35,041 nt of DNA from Cryobacterium glucosi (GTDB lineage: Bacteria > Actinomycetota > Actinomycetes > Actinomycetales > Microbacteriaceae): NCBI RefSeq assembly GCF_004402235.1, contig NZ_SOFS01000022.1, positions 1 to 35,041 of the forward strand, given 5' to 3'. The position numbers and the translations under genes were made by a program. Shown in pieces: positions 34,268 through 35,041 of this stretch. The notes beneath the pieces were generated by a model. It did not search any database. It was given only the letters and a program-made list of their open reading frames with translations, and had not been told where the DNA came from. Position 1 is the first letter of the stretch. Each line of letters starts with the position of its first letter.

Positions 34268-34288
34268 TTTGGGCATTCGGGGCCCAAA
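34268..34288. promoter_or_regulatory. Operator-like inverted repeat upstream of pnp
   Basis: TTTGGGC-ATTCGGG-GCCCAAA has perfect 7-bp arms and lies about 50 bp upstream of the pnp start, between it and the IS end. Could be a regulator site near the -35 region. Confidence 0.4.
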
Positions 34289-34315
34289 GTGCCCTCTCAC
34301 GCGCGGAACGCTCGA

Positions 34316-35041
34316 TGTCAAGCTGTGTGGAGTCACGTGGGCTAGCTTTTGACAGTTTCCTTGGGGATGTTGATTCCAACGGTGCCGGCTGGTGCGGGTG
34401 TAGTCGGCCGCGAGTTGAATCGTTCCGGGTGGTTCTGGTGGTAGGTCTGCAGTGCCATGTCGCGGATGCGGTGGGCCTGCTTCCAGGAGCCGTCGTGGAC
34501 TTGCTGGGGCGTGAATAACGCGATGCCGGAATGCTTGTGGGTCGTGTTGTACCAGGGCACGTACTCGGCCAGGTGGTCGCGGGCGGCCTGAAGACTCTCG
34601 AACGTTCCGGGGTAGTTGGGCCGGTACTTCATTGTGCGAAATTCAGACTCGGAGAACGGGTTGTCGTTGGACACATAGGGCCGGTTGTGGGTTTTAGTCA
34701 CCTTGTGCTCGGCGAGGAGATCGGCCAGAGCGCCCGAACGCATCGCGGGCCCGGAATCGGCGTGCACGAACTTGGGGGTGCCGTATTGGTCGAACGCGCT
34801 CTGGAACATCTCCACGGCGAGGTGGTCGCTCTCGCGTTCCTCGACCCGCCAGCCGACGATCGTGCGCGAGTAGATATCGATGATGGAATACGCCTTGAAC
34901 GTTCTGCCCCGCCACGGGCAGCGGAGGTCGGTGATGTCCCAGGACCACACCTGCCCAGGCCCGGTCGCTACCAGCACCGGCTTCTGGCGGGGTGTTCGAG
35001 ACCCACGCCCGGTGGGCACGACGGGGCGGGTGCTCTGATCG
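34316..35041 (-). mobile_element. IS3-family insertion sequence, partial (cut by window edge)
   Basis: An IS3-type transposase gene runs off the right edge. The left boundary is not certain; TGTCAAG at 34316, about 26 nt beyond the transposase stop, is a plausible terminal repeat start, and its complement TTGACA recurs at 34349-34354. The other end, target duplication and orfA are outside the window. Confidence 0.6.
34342..35041 (-). CDS. IS3-family transposase OrfB (DDE integrase core), 5'-truncated by window edge
   Basis: C-terminal 233 or so residues of an integrase-core transposase. The catalytic triad is complete: Asp in WSWDITDL, Asp in HADSG, and Glu in NDNPFSESEF, with exactly 35 residues between the second Asp and the Glu, as in the DD(35)E IS3 family. 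YVPWYNTTHKHSGI and FTPQQVHDG are typical C-terminal segments. The frame is open to the window edge; a GTG at 35019 lies inside the protein and is not the true start. No frameshift is seen, so the part visible could be functional. Transcribed towards pnp. Confidence 0.9.
   Translation of the reverse strand, partial: DQSTRPVVPTGRGSRTPRQKPVLVATGPGQVWSWDITDLRCPWRGRTFKAYSIIDIYSRTIVGWRVEERESDHLAVEMFQSAFDQYGTPKFVHADSGPAMRSGALADLLAEHKVTKTHNRPYVSNDNPFSESEFRTMKYRPNYPGTFESLQAARDHLAEYVPWYNTTHKHSGIALFTPQQVHDGSWKQAHRIRDMALQTYHQNHPERFNSRPTTPAPAGTVGINIPKETVKS

Noticed and set aside
31252..34287. Possible single 1011-residue fusion covering pnp and the phosphomutase
   Set aside because: The upstream part is an out-of-frame reading of pnp; the real genes overlap by 4 nt (GTGA) and are separate.

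Overview
This is a GC-rich (roughly 68 percent) actinobacterial chromosome segment. Gene content and style point to the family Microbacteriaceae: an FMN-riboswitch ribD-ribE-ribBA-ribH operon, mannosyl-lipid genes, a BMP-type nucleoside ABC importer, and many genes whose start codon lies 6 nt after a TANNNT -10 box (leaderless mRNAs). The genus cannot be fixed from the sequence alone. No rRNA, tRNA, CRISPR array or prophage was seen. The only mobile DNA is an IS3-type element cut by the right edge.

Layout. (1) 1-3.2 kb: an ABC exporter, cut by the left edge and carrying a very long Ala-rich insert inside its nucleotide-binding domain, then an MHS-type MFS symporter. (2) 3.3-7.0 kb: the riboflavin operon behind an FMN riboswitch. 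(3) 7.0-12.4 kb: glycerol catabolism, with a SorC-family regulator divergent from glpD, then glpF and glpK; three related palindromes look like its operators. (4) 12.5-15.5 kb: yihY-xth-trpS on the minus strand. (5) 15.9-19.4 kb: succinate dehydrogenase sdhCDAB. (6) 19.5-21.9 kb: a GT4 mannosyltransferase divergent from manC, which makes its likely donor GDP-mannose. (7) 22.0-31.2 kb: a nucleoside uptake and salvage block (lipoprotein, ATPase, two permeases, cdd, deoA, add, and PTS EIIA and EIIB without an EIIC). (8) 31.2-34.2 kb: convergent pnp and phosphohexomutase genes. (9) 34.3 kb to the end: the IS3 element just upstream of pnp.

How it works together. Glycerol enters by GlpF, is phosphorylated by GlpK and oxidised by GlpD. 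Nucleosides enter by the ABC system and are deaminated (Cdd, Add) and phosphorolysed (DeoA, PNP); the pentose 1-phosphate probably passes through the phosphomutase into central metabolism. The grouping sdh / cdd-deoA-add / pnp-pmm resembles the M. tuberculosis Rv3307-Rv3319 region, recalled from knowledge of that genome.

The points most worth a second look are the orphan UlaB/UlaC-like PTS pair in the nucleoside locus, low-complexity expansions in two otherwise ordinary enzymes (ABC exporter and phosphomutase), the shared operator motif in the glp region, paired direct repeats midway between the divergent mannosylation promoters, and the systematic leaderless start geometry.
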